From: Elusimicrobiota bacterium
Lineage (GTDB): Bacteria > Elusimicrobiota > Elusimicrobia > UBA1565 > UBA9628
DNA length: 60,565 nucleotides
Assembly: GCA_026388095.1 (NCBI GenBank)
Contig: JAPLKL010000030.1
Span: 1-60,565, forward strand
Reading direction: 5' to 3'
In this document: positions 8,578 to 16,797 of the stretch, piece by piece
Position numbering within the stretch: the stretch's first letter is position 1
Layout: each line of letters starts with the position of its first letter
Position numbers and translations under genes: made by a program
Notes under the pieces: generated by a model
Seen by the model: only the letters and a program-made list of their open reading frames with translations
Told to the model about the DNA's origin: nothing
Databases searched by the model: none

Positions 8578-9437
8578 GGCAACACCTCGAACTCAATGAA
8601 AGGCGTTGCGACCTTGACTTGGTCTGGATGCGGTTGCAGATGGTGCTCTCCATTGAATTTGGTCAGCCAACCTCCCGGCAAGTAATCATAGACGGTCCGG
8701 ATTCGATACTTGCCGGGCGGTGAAAAATCGAGAACAACGAACTCGGTATACTGCCCGACGGGCTGCCGCGGAGGCTTGCCCGCCATGATCTGGAGTTCGT
8801 CCTGAAGCACCCAGGCCACGGTAGTAGTCGAAGCGCCAGGCTCCAAAAGTATCCCTTTGCGGGGTCGAGTCTTCTCGTATTCAGCAGTTCCCTGGCGTAG
8901 ATAGTCGCCGACCGCCAAGGAGCGCTCAAGCGCGGACATCCCCTCCAATTTCTTGCGGAACGCGGCGCCTGCCTTGGTCTCAGGGGGGGGCAGCGCGCCG
9001 ACCTTGAATGGATCGACATTCAGGCTGAAGGGGGGCGGGAGTTCGGCCCGATTCGGCGCCTTGCCATCTGGCCCGATGACATCAAGGTAGACTCCGACGC
9101 GACGGTGCTCCTGGGCCCAGGGATCAATGAACGCATCGTCTACTGCTGGAAATGGCCGCGTGCCGATGTTCTTCAGCTCGATCTGATAGTAGAGGGGATG
9201 ATGGGCCCTGATCTGCTTCTTGTAGATTCGCAGGGTCAGTTGAACCGGCCCGCTGGATGCCGTGACTTCCGCTTCAGACGGCAGGCTCTCCCGCACGCCA
9301 GGTTCGCCGGAACCACGGGATGCCCGCTCCGGCGGAGAGAGCACAGGGATAGGTGCTGCTTCCTTGCGTTTGCAGGCTGCGCCGAAAGCAAGAAGGATCA
9401 GGAGGACGGCTGAATGGGGTCTATGCATTCTTCTCAT
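8574..9437 (-). CDS. Hypothetical lipoprotein
   Basis: The 287-residue protein has a basic N-terminus and a hydrophobic stretch ending in a lipobox-like FGAAC (C22), so it is probably a lipoprotein. The mature part contains an Ig-like pattern (PVQLTLRIYKKQIRAHHPLYYQIELKNIG) like proteins that add beta-sandwich domains for extracellular interactions. No family is recognised. A TATGAT box lies at 9452-9457 on the minus strand, about 15 nt before the ATG. It is translationally coupled to the zincin-like gene downstream, which suggests a shared envelope role. Confidence 0.68.
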   Translation of the reverse strand: MRRMHRPHSAVLLILLAFGAACKRKEAAPIPVLSPPERASRGSGEPGVRESLPSEAEVTASSGPVQLTLRIYKKQIRAHHPLYYQIELKNIGTRPFPAVDDAFIDPWAQEHRRVGVYLDVIGPDGKAPNRAELPPPFSLNVDPFKVGALPPPETKAGAAFRKKLEGMSALERSLAVGDYLRQGTAEYEKTRPRKGILLEPGASTTTVAWVLQDELQIMAGKPPRQPVGQYTEFVVLDFSPPGKYRIRTVYDYLPGGWLTKFNGEHHLQPHPDQVKVATPFIEFEVLP

Positions 9438-9527
9438 GCGCGGGACACAATATCATACCTGCACGGACCGATGAAGAGGCCTAAGGCCCAATTTCCTTCA
9501 GCTAAATGGCCCATCCCCATGAGGGAA

Positions 9528-10601
9528 TCAGTCGACGTGGACCAGCTCGTACTCCCGGCTGCCCAGCCCGATCTCCTCGGCGTGGCGCAACTGCTTGAAG
9601 CCGTCGCGCCGAGGATGCGCGGCCTTGAACACGTCGCGGCCCGCGGCCTTCACCGCCAGGTCGTAGCAGGCCTGGTCCAGCGCCACCGGGTCAGCCGAGG
9701 CCAGCAGGCCCAGGTCCGGCATGAGCGCCGGCTCGTCCTTGGCGATGCAGTCGCACTCGGCCGTGATCTTGAGGCAGACATTCAGGAAAGCGGCCTTGCC
9801 CTTCTTCCCCGTCAGCGCCGCCTGGGCGTACTCCGCCATCTTCTCCTGGATCACGCCGCCGCCCGCCTCCCAGCGCACCTGCAGGGCGCCCTCCGGGCAG
9901 GCGGCCAGGCAGCTCGCGCAGCCCACGCAGAGCGCCGCGTCGATGACCGAGCGGCCCTCGTTGAGGGAGATGGCCTGCGCCGAGCAGACGTTCACGCAGG
10001 CTCCGCAGCCCGTGCAGGACTTCTCCATGACCATGGGGGAGACGTCCGAATGCTGGGACAGCTTGCCCTCGCGGGTGGCGCAGCCCATGCCCACGTTCTT
10101 GAGCGCGCCTCCGAAGCCGCACATGATATGCCCTTTGAAATGCGCCACGCCCACCAAAACGTCGGCCGAAGCGTAGACGCGCGCCACCCGGGCGGTCTTG
10201 ATGTAACGGCCGCCTAGGGCCACGGAGGCGACGTTCTCCGGCCGGGTGTCGTCCGGGATGACGACTTCGGCTCCCAGCGCCTGCGGCGTGAAGCCGTGCT
10301 CGCGCGCCAGACTCAGGTGGTCTGCGGAGTTCGTGCGCCGGCCTTTGTAGAGGGTGTTGGTGTCCGAGAGGAACGGCTTGGCCCCGCGGGCCTTGAGCGC
10401 CTCGGCCACCACGCGCAGCAAGGGCGGCGGCACGAAGCCGGTGTTGCCCTGCTCTCCGAAGTGGAGCTTGACGGCCACGGCGTCTTTCGCCGCGGCGCAG
10501 TCCAGCACCCGGCTGGCCTGCAGGAGGCGCTTGAGCTTGGCTTCGGTCTCAGGCAGGCCGTCGGAGCGCTGCGACGCGATGAAATGGACCGGGCTCTTCA
10601 T
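9528..10601 (-). CDS. DUF362 family protein with two [4Fe-4S] ferredoxin motifs
   Basis: The 357-residue protein has an N-terminal DUF362 domain (KLHFGEQGNTGF, SDTNTLYKGRRTN, HFKGHIMCGFGGALKN) and a ferredoxin domain near residues 190-235 with two CxxCxxCxxxC motifs (CTGCGACVNVC and CVGCASCLAAC). Such proteins bind two [4Fe-4S] clusters and are thought to transfer electrons; the physiological partner is not known. It begins immediately after the stop of the upstream membrane-protein gene, so the two are probably one operon. Confidence 0.88.
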   Translation of the reverse strand: MKSPVHFIASQRSDGLPETEAKLKRLLQASRVLDCAAAKDAVAVKLHFGEQGNTGFVPPPLLRVVAEALKARGAKPFLSDTNTLYKGRRTNSADHLSLAREHGFTPQALGAEVVIPDDTRPENVASVALGGRYIKTARVARVYASADVLVGVAHFKGHIMCGFGGALKNVGMGCATREGKLSQHSDVSPMVMEKSCTGCGACVNVCSAQAISLNEGRSVIDAALCVGCASCLAACPEGALQVRWEAGGGVIQEKMAEYAQAALTGKKGKAAFLNVCLKITAECDCIAKDEPALMPDLGLLASADPVALDQACYDLAVKAAGRDVFKAAHPRRDGFKQLRHAEEIGLGSREYELVHVD

Positions 10602-11990
10602 TCAGCGGGCCAGGAGGACGCTGCGCCCATCGCCGGAGACGGTCTTCCAGGCCGGGTCATGGCTCAATTCCCAGCAGAGCTGGTCGCTGGGCTTGAGCAA
10701 GGCCAACGTGATGCCGTATTCGTCGAGCAGCTTGCGCCAGCCCGGCCGGGCGGCGATCAGCGCCGCGTAGTCGCCGGGGAGCAGGCTCCAGTAGGGGTCG
10801 AGGCGGCCGTCGATGAAGACCTTGTTGCGCGGGTAGAGCTTGTAGATGAGGTAGCCGCCCCAGTCGTAGTCGTGGAAGACGCGCCGGCCGGGATAACGGG
10901 AGGCGATGAGCTCGGCCGCGGCCCGGGGATAGCCTTGCTCCCAATCCCCGAAAGAGCGAGGCCGAGGCCCGCTGAGGACCACCCAGCCCGTCGCGGCCAA
11001 AGCCAGAGCCGCCGCGGCCCAAAGCGCGCGGCGGGCGTGCTGGCGGTGCGCGTCTGCGAACTGGAACGCCAAGGACGCGAGCGCGGCCATGGTGAACTCG
11101 GGCAGGAGCTTGCGGCCGCGCAGGGCGAGCACGGCCAAAGCCAAGGTCAGCACGGCCCAGGGGAAACGGGCGCCGGCCGAGCCGAGCCCCAGCCAGAGCA
11201 GGAAGGCCAGGATGAGCAGGTAGGGCGAGGCCGTCTTGTCCGCGAAGTCCACGGGCTTCCACTCCGTGATCATGGCCCGGCCCGGAGGGGGGGCGGCCAT
11301 GAACCAAAGGGGGTAGACCAAAGCCGTGACGCCGTTGGGATGCGCGCAGCACAGGAGCAGGCCCAGGCCGAGGGGCGCCAGCGCGGCCAAGCGCCGGGTC
11401 TCCCAGGCTCGGCGCAGGCAGAGCAGCGCCAGGATGAAGACGCCGACCATGAAGCCGCCGTGCATGTTGGCCCAGGGCAGCAGGACCGCGGCCATGGCCC
11501 AAGGCACCCAGGCGGCGCCGTCTTCCCAAAGGGCCGCCCAATACAGGAACAAGGCGAAGAGGAGGAAGGTCCAGTTCTGGGCCCTGACGGCGTAGAAGTT
11601 GAGGAGGGCGAATGCGGCCAAACAGAGCAGGCAGAGGCTCTCCATGAGGGGTAGGTGGCGGTGCAGCAAAGCGAGCAAAAGGGCGAATACGGCCATGAAT
11701 ATGACCGTGTTGAAGAGCACCAGCGCGCCATAGCCGCCCAGCCGGAAGACCAGGTAGCTGACCGCCTCCGCGCCCCACTCGATGGCGACCATTGAGCGGC
11801 CTTGTGCGGTGAAGGAGTATTCCTCCACCACGGGCAGATGCCGCTGCAGCACGACCCGCTCGCCGTCCTTGAGCTGCCAGAACAGGTCGTTGTCCACGCT
11901 CCGGCCCATCTTGAGCGCCGCGAGAGCGCCGAGCAGGGCCAGGAAGGCCGCGGCCAGGAGTCGGGATCGGACGTCCGGGTCGCGCAGCAT
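10602..11990 (-). CDS. Polytopic membrane protein, GT-C-like, unknown function
   Basis: The 462-residue protein has about ten hydrophobic segments and a soluble C-terminal part. The N-terminal loop contains DNDLFWQLKDGERVV, which resembles the first periplasmic loop of GT-C glycosyltransferase-like proteins where acidic residues are catalytic; the conserved-looking C-terminal motif is DWGGYLIYKLYPRNKVFIDGR. Many bacterial proteins of this shape are annotated only as membrane proteins. It is directly followed by the DUF362 gene with no gap. Glycosyl transfer is a weak inference. Confidence 0.68.
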   Translation of the reverse strand: MLRDPDVRSRLLAAAFLALLGALAALKMGRSVDNDLFWQLKDGERVVLQRHLPVVEEYSFTAQGRSMVAIEWGAEAVSYLVFRLGGYGALVLFNTVIFMAVFALLLALLHRHLPLMESLCLLCLAAFALLNFYAVRAQNWTFLLFALFLYWAALWEDGAAWVPWAMAAVLLPWANMHGGFMVGVFILALLCLRRAWETRRLAALAPLGLGLLLCCAHPNGVTALVYPLWFMAAPPPGRAMITEWKPVDFADKTASPYLLILAFLLWLGLGSAGARFPWAVLTLALAVLALRGRKLLPEFTMAALASLAFQFADAHRQHARRALWAAAALALAATGWVVLSGPRPRSFGDWEQGYPRAAAELIASRYPGRRVFHDYDWGGYLIYKLYPRNKVFIDGRLDPYWSLLPGDYAALIAARPGWRKLLDEYGITLALLKPSDQLCWELSHDPAWKTVSGDGRSVLLAR

Positions 11991-12019
11991 GGGGTAGATT
12001 CTATCAACTCTGCGAGGCC

Positions 12020-12047
12020 TTGATTTCTCTTTTTCATCTGCTATTAT
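12020..12047 (+). promoter_or_regulatory. Sigma70-like promoter giving a probable leaderless transcript
   Basis: TTGATT (12020-12025) and TATTAT (12042-12047) are separated by 16 nt. The predicted transcription start, about 7 nt downstream, falls on or next to the ATG at 12054. No ribosome-binding site can be seen between the -10 box and the ATG. Confidence 0.6.
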
Positions 12048-12053
12048 TGAGTC

Positions 12054-12467
12054 ATGGACCGCCGATTATTCGCCGCGCTGATGCTGGCGGCCGCGCTCTG
12101 CGCCGGCTGCGCCTCGCCGCAAGTGAAGCTCTACCCGGACGAGCACTACAAGAGCCTGCCCAAGGAGGCCGTGCAGAAGGACATCGACGACTGCGAGGCC
12201 AAGGCCAAGGAGTTCGTCAAATCCCACAAGGGCCAGATGGTGGCCAAGCGCACGGGCGCCGGGGCCGTTTTCGGCGCCGTCCTGGGCGTGATCGTCGGCG
12301 CTTTCACCGGCGACTACGGCTCGGCCATCGGCCAGGGCGCGGCCATGGGCGCGGCCACGGGCTTGGCCAGCGGCGCCATCGAGGCCAACAGTCCGGAAGG
12401 GGTGCACCGCAGGTTCGTGGAGTACTGCCTCGCGGACAAGGGCTACAGGCCCATGGGCTGGAAGTAG
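12054..12467 (+). CDS. Glycine-zipper lipoprotein
   Basis: The 137-residue protein has a lipobox ending at C19 (LCAGC), then a charged segment (YPDEHYKSLPKEAVQKDIDDCE) and a Gly/Ala-rich membrane-type stretch (GAGAVFGAVLGVIVGAFTGDYGSAIGQGAAMGAATG) typical of glycine-zipper outer-membrane lipoproteins, and a conserved-looking C-terminal EYCLADKGYRP motif. It probably sits in the outer membrane. A sigma70-like promoter places transcription start at the ATG itself. The exact function is unknown. Confidence 0.8.
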   Translation: MDRRLFAALMLAAALCAGCASPQVKLYPDEHYKSLPKEAVQKDIDDCEAKAKEFVKSHKGQMVAKRTGAGAVFGAVLGVIVGAFTGDYGSAIGQGAAMGAATGLASGAIEANSPEGVHRRFVEYCLADKGYRPMGWK

Positions 12468-12509
12468 GCCGCAAACCCCCTGATACTGCGAAAGCACCTC
12501 CGGAAAGGC

Positions 12510-12515
12510 TATAAT
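12510..12515 (+). promoter_or_regulatory. -10 box upstream of the accessory biosynthetic locus
   Basis: A perfect TATAAT lies 47 nt upstream of the first gene of the radical SAM locus (ATG at 12563). No clear -35 box accompanies it. Confidence 0.45.
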
Positions 12516-12562
12516 CCGTATAGTCAGCATCTTCTGCCCGCCCAGACCTTCCAGCTGAGAGC

Positions 12563-13894
12563 ATGAAACCCATCGTGATCGTCGGCGGAGGGATCGCGGG
12601 CCTCTCCGCCGGTTGCGAACTCGCCAAGCAGGGACGCAAGGTCGTCATCATCGAGAAGGAATCCCGCGTCGGCGGGCTGGCCCGGAGTTTCGTTTATGGC
12701 GATTACACTTTTGACATCGGTCCGCACCGTTTCTTTACCGACAAGCCAGTAACGCGCGATTTCATCATTGCTGCGCTGGACGGCCAGGAGATCAGCATCC
12801 AGCGGCGCAGCGGCCTTTATTTCCTCGGGAAATACTATGAGTGGCCGCTGCAGCCGACCGCCTTGCTCAATCTGCCGCTGCCCATGCTCCTGCGCTCCGC
12901 CGGCGATCTCCTGCTCCTCGGGCTCCGGGATCACGGGCAAGCGGAGAATTTCGAAGGCTACATCATCAGGCACTACGGCCCCACGCTGTACGAGGCTTTC
13001 TTCAAAGAATATACCGAGAAATTCCTCGGGATCGCTCCGCAAAAGACGCATGCGCAATGGGCGAAGACGGGGATGAAACAGGCGGTCATAGACGAAAGCA
13101 TGGCGTCAAGGAACCTGCTGCACATCCTCGCGCAGATGATCAGGTCGGTGCCCGCGCCCCGCACGAGATTCATCTATCCCCGCGGCGGGATCGGCTGCTT
13201 CTGCGACAGTCTCTGCGCGATGATCAGGCAGAGCGGAGGCGAGATCGTCACCGGCGATTCCGTCGCCGCTCTGCGGGTCGAAGGCGGCAGGATCGAGCGG
13301 GTCACGACCCATGCGGGCCGTTCCTGGGATCCCGATTCCGTGGTCTGGACCGCTCCGCTCACCGAGGTCACGTCCCTGCTGAGCCTGCCGCCCGTCGGAC
13401 TCGAATACCTCTCCTTGGTCCTCTACAACCTCGAGCTCGATGAGCCGGCCCGGTTGAAATACCAGTGGTGCTATTTCGGCAGCAAGGACATCGTCTTCAG
13501 CCGCGTCTCCGTCCCCGCGCTTTTCAGCGGACAGTCCTGCCCCGCCGGCGCCGGCAGCCTGTGCGTGGAGGTCACCTGCCGGGCCGACGGCCCCATCTGG
13601 AACGAGCCTGAGAAGATCCTGCCCGCCGTGAAGGCGGATCTCAGGGAGGTGGGGCTCATCCGCGCTCCGGCCCGGATCAAGGCCGTGCATATCGAGAAGG
13701 TGGCGAATGCCTACCCCTGCTATGCCCTCGATTACGAAGAGAAGCTCGCGGCGGCGAAGAAGAACCTCTCGGCGTTCCGGAACCTGACCCTGGCCGGGAG
13801 GACGGGGCTGTTCTGGTACAACAACATGGACGACTCCATCGAGAACGGCCGGGCGATCGCGACCGGCGCGGGCTGCCCAGGGCTCGCATCATGA
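12563..13894 (+). CDS. FAD-dependent amine-oxidase/UDP-galactopyranose-mutase-like oxidoreductase
   Basis: The 443-residue protein starts with a Rossmann dinucleotide-binding motif (VIVGGGIAGLSAG) and the second FAD motif RVGGLARSF. The segments IGPHRFFTD, YEWPLQPTAL and EAFFKEYTEKFLGI are typical of COG1232-like FAD oxidoreductases found in glycan and lipid gene clusters, a family related to UDP-galactopyranose mutase and protoporphyrinogen oxidase. A C-terminal WYNNMDDSIENG completes the FAD site. It is the first gene of the locus and overlaps the next by ATGA. The substrate is unknown; an isoprenoid or sugar is possible. Confidence 0.83.
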   Translation: MKPIVIVGGGIAGLSAGCELAKQGRKVVIIEKESRVGGLARSFVYGDYTFDIGPHRFFTDKPVTRDFIIAALDGQEISIQRRSGLYFLGKYYEWPLQPTALLNLPLPMLLRSAGDLLLLGLRDHGQAENFEGYIIRHYGPTLYEAFFKEYTEKFLGIAPQKTHAQWAKTGMKQAVIDESMASRNLLHILAQMIRSVPAPRTRFIYPRGGIGCFCDSLCAMIRQSGGEIVTGDSVAALRVEGGRIERVTTHAGRSWDPDSVVWTAPLTEVTSLLSLPPVGLEYLSLVLYNLELDEPARLKYQWCYFGSKDIVFSRVSVPALFSGQSCPAGAGSLCVEVTCRADGPIWNEPEKILPAVKADLREVGLIRAPARIKAVHIEKVANAYPCYALDYEEKLAAAKKNLSAFRNLTLAGRTGLFWYNNMDDSIENGRAIATGAGCPGLAS

Positions 13895-14937
13895 AGCTCT
13901 CGCATATCGCCCATATCGGGCTCGGCACTTTGGCGGCGCACATCAGCAACAGGCGCGTGCCCCTGAACCTCATGTTCGCAGCCACGGACCGGTGCGTGGC
14001 ATCCTGCGCCTATTGCCACATACCCGGGAGGAACAAGCAGGAGCTTGCGACCGCCGATGTCCTGAAGCTGATCGACCAGGCGGCGGCGGCCGGCTGCCGG
14101 CGCTTCGGCATCTGGGGCGGCGAGCCGCTGGTGCGCGACGACATGGAGGACATCGCGGGCTACGCCAAGCAGAAGGGCCTTTTCGTCACCATGGACTCCA
14201 ACGGCCACCTGCTGCCCGGGAAGATCTCCATCCTGCGCTCGCTCGACCATCTGATGCTTTCGCTCGACGGGCCGGAAGCCATGCATGACCTCAACCGCGG
14301 CCCGGGAAGTTTTCGCAAGGTCATGGCGGGAATCGAGGCGGCGGCGGGGAGGGTCCCCCTGTGGACCATCACCGTCCTGACCAAGCACAACCTCGACTGT
14401 CTCGATTTCATCCTGGAGACCGCGCGGCGCTGCGGCTTCCTCGCCACATTCCAGCTGCTGCATCACAACGACGCCATGGGCAGGAACCAAGCGGCCCTGC
14501 TCCCGCAGGCGGCGGACACCCGGAGCTTCATCGCAAGGCTCATAGCCGAGAAGAAGCGCGGCGCGCCGATCGCCTCGTCCGTGCCCTATCTCGAGCACCT
14601 CCTGCGCTGGCCGGATTTCGCGGTGCCCATGCGCTCCGGCCCGGTCGAGGGAGCGATGCGGTGCTGGGCGGGTCAGCTCTACTGCAACGTGGACACCGAC
14701 GGCTCGGTCTACCCGTGCTCGCTCCTGGTCGACCAGATGCCGTCGCGCAATTTCCTCGACGGCGGCCTGCGGCGCGCCTTCGAGTTCGCCGGCGGCCAGG
14801 AGCTCTGCTCTTCATGCATCGCCTCCTGTTTCAGCGAATACAACCTCCTCTTCTCGCTGCATCCGCCGACGGTGCTGGCGTGGCTCAGCGCCATGCGCCG
14901 GACCCGGCGGGCGACAGAGGCCGGGCCGCAGCCATGA
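13891..14937 (+). CDS. Radical SAM protein with SPASM-like C-terminus
   Basis: The 348-residue protein has the radical SAM cluster motif CVASCAYC near residue 35 and the GGEPL motif. A C-terminal region with CWAG, LYCNVDTDGSVYPCS and CSSCIASC holds enough Cys for auxiliary clusters, as in SPASM or twitch proteins. Such enzymes often modify peptides or act on sugars. It overlaps its upstream FAD gene and its downstream U32 gene by ATGA, so it is part of one translation-coupled operon. The substrate is unknown. Confidence 0.87.
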   Translation: MKLSHIAHIGLGTLAAHISNRRVPLNLMFAATDRCVASCAYCHIPGRNKQELATADVLKLIDQAAAAGCRRFGIWGGEPLVRDDMEDIAGYAKQKGLFVTMDSNGHLLPGKISILRSLDHLMLSLDGPEAMHDLNRGPGSFRKVMAGIEAAAGRVPLWTITVLTKHNLDCLDFILETARRCGFLATFQLLHHNDAMGRNQAALLPQAADTRSFIARLIAEKKRGAPIASSVPYLEHLLRWPDFAVPMRSGPVEGAMRCWAGQLYCNVDTDGSVYPCSLLVDQMPSRNFLDGGLRRAFEFAGGQELCSSCIASCFSEYNLLFSLHPPTVLAWLSAMRRTRRATEAGPQP

Positions 14938-16001
14938 ACATCCTCGCGCCCGTGAACAAAGTCGAGGACGTGGAGCAGGTCATCGCGGCCGGCGCCGACG
15001 AGATCTATTGCGGCGTCTTCCCCGCGGATTGGAAGCGGCGCTACACCAACATCGTCTCTCCGAACCGCAGGGAGTGGACCTGCGCGAGCCTCCCGAGCTA
15101 CGACGATCTGAAGCAAGTCGTGGCCATCGCGCATGCGCGCGGAGCGCGGGTGCTGTTCACCCTGAATGCGCTCTATACCGAGCCGCAGCAGGCTCTGGTG
15201 CGGGAGCAGGTCGTGGCGGCGCGGGCGGCGGGAGCCGACGCCCTCATCGTCGCTGACCTGGGGCTTCTGCTGGCCCTGCGCGCCGAACGCCCGGCCCTGG
15301 AGCTGCACCTGAGCACCGGAGGCACCGTCTTCAACAGCGAATCGGCGAAGTTCTTCGCCAGCCTGGGCGTGGCGCGGATCACGGTGCCCCGGCACGTGCA
15401 GCCGCCAGAGCTCGCGGCGATGATCCGGCAGTGCCCCGGGCTGCAGTTCGAGGTCTTCATCCTGAACAGCGGCTGCAAGAACATCGACGGGTTCTGCACG
15501 TTCCTGCACGGAACCTCCGAGCTGCGCTACGGCGCGGCGTGGCGCCTCCTCAAGGGGCTGGACCTCGACCGCTATTTCCTGGCTTTGGTCCGCGCCCTGT
15601 CCGGCGGCCGGCAGACCGCCTGGAACTCCAGACTTCCGGGGGCCGACAGCCCCTGCCTGCTGAACTACGGTATCTCCGTGGCTGCGCAGGGCGGCGCCAC
15701 GGCGCGGCAGCTTCGGACTCTGAAGGAGAACATCGCCTCCTACTTCAGCTTCCTCTCCGGGGCCGACCCCTGCGGCGCCTGCCGCGTCGACGAATTCCGG
15801 AAGATGGGGGTCCACGGCCTGAAGATCGTGGGCAGGAATTATTCCACGTCGAAGAAGCTCACCGATGTCCGGTTCTTGAAACAGGTCGTCGGTCTTGCGG
15901 GACGCGACCCGGACCAGACGGAGTTCCGCGCCGGGGTCCAAGCCCTGTACCGGGAGATGTACGGCATGCGCTGCGGCGGTCTCTGCTATTATCCGCTATG
16001 A
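14934..16001 (+). CDS. Peptidase U32 family protein, UbiU-like
   Basis: The 355-residue protein starts MNILAPVNK, a U32-type TIM-barrel start, chosen because ATG overlaps the previous stop (ATGA). It contains AGADEIYCGVF and the Cys pattern SGC-x6-C (SGCKNIDGFC) followed by SPCLLNYG and CGAC, which matches the four-Cys iron-sulphur site of UbiU-type proteins. UbiU and UbiV together hydroxylate without oxygen; other U32 proteins modify RNA. A second U32-like gene follows directly. The C-terminus also has a further pair, MRCGGLC. The reaction here is not known. Confidence 0.82.
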   Translation: MNILAPVNKVEDVEQVIAAGADEIYCGVFPADWKRRYTNIVSPNRREWTCASLPSYDDLKQVVAIAHARGARVLFTLNALYTEPQQALVREQVVAARAAGADALIVADLGLLLALRAERPALELHLSTGGTVFNSESAKFFASLGVARITVPRHVQPPELAAMIRQCPGLQFEVFILNSGCKNIDGFCTFLHGTSELRYGAAWRLLKGLDLDRYFLALVRALSGGRQTAWNSRLPGADSPCLLNYGISVAAQGGATARQLRTLKENIASYFSFLSGADPCGACRVDEFRKMGVHGLKIVGRNYSTSKKLTDVRFLKQVVGLAGRDPDQTEFRAGVQALYREMYGMRCGGLCYYPL

Positions 16002-16792
16002 TCGAGCACGCGGTCTTCGTCGCCGACGCCAAGGCTCTGGAGCGCCTGAGCGGCGAGTATGGCCGGCTCTACTTCGGCAACGAGTTCTGCTCGAGGCTTC
16101 TGCCGGACGCGGCGGAAGTCGACGCCGCGCGCCGATTCGCCCGGACGCGGGGCATGGCCTTCACTCTCGTGACGCCGTATGCGGACGACGAGGGCTTGGC
16201 GGCGATCGCGCGGCTGCTCGAACATTGCGCCGGGGCCGGGCCTGAGCTCGCCGAGGCGGTGATCAACGACTGGGGGGTCTTCCGGTCCATCACGGAGGGG
16301 CGCTGGAAAGGCTCGTTCATCCCGGTGCTGGGCCGGCTCTTGACCAAGCAGAAGCGCGATCCCCGCATCCCTGGTCTCTCCGGCATCCCGGTAGAGGCGC
16401 AGGAGTATTTCCGATCCTGCAACGCCGACTCGGCGGCGATCAGCGATTTTTTGACCAGCCGCGGGGTGGGCCGCCTGGAGCTGGACAACCTGCCCCAGGG
16501 GCTGCTCCGGACCGGCCCGCTGAAAGCCTCGCTCTACGTGCCGTTCGGCTACATCACGACCACGCGGCTCTGCTTCATGGCCGGCGCGGACGAGCGGCCG
16601 CGCTACCTGCGCCGCGTCGTCCCCTGCGCGCGGGAGTGCCGCGCCTACACGGCGACGCTCTCCAGCCGCAGCATGGGCCAGGACATCATCCTCAAGGGCA
16701 ACACCCAGTTCTTCGTCAACCGGAGCCTGCCCGACGATCTGGAGGGGCTCCGTGTGGACCGGCTGGTGCACCAGCCGGTGATTCCGATGTGA
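15998..16792 (+). CDS. Second U32-family protein, UbiV-like
   Basis: The 264-residue protein overlaps the preceding UbiU-like gene by ATGA. It is divergent, but it keeps four Cys at positions 31 (NEFCSRLL), 192 (LCFMAG), 210 and 214 (CARECRAY). The spacing, one early Cys, then a late Cys, then C-x3-C, resembles the [4Fe-4S] site of UbiV. UbiU/UbiV work as a heterodimer in oxygen-independent hydroxylation of quinone precursors. No other quinone genes are in the window, so the pair probably acts on the product of this locus. Confidence 0.7.
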   Translation: MIEHAVFVADAKALERLSGEYGRLYFGNEFCSRLLPDAAEVDAARRFARTRGMAFTLVTPYADDEGLAAIARLLEHCAGAGPELAEAVINDWGVFRSITEGRWKGSFIPVLGRLLTKQKRDPRIPGLSGIPVEAQEYFRSCNADSAAISDFLTSRGVGRLELDNLPQGLLRTGPLKASLYVPFGYITTTRLCFMAGADERPRYLRRVVPCARECRAYTATLSSRSMGQDIILKGNTQFFVNRSLPDDLEGLRVDRLVHQPVIPM

Positions 16793-16797
16793 CCTGC

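Noticed and set aside
14361-14933. A longer N-terminus for the first U32 gene
   Set aside because: The upstream part lies in another frame of the radical SAM gene and is not U32-like; ATG 14934 has the expected start and ATGA overlap.
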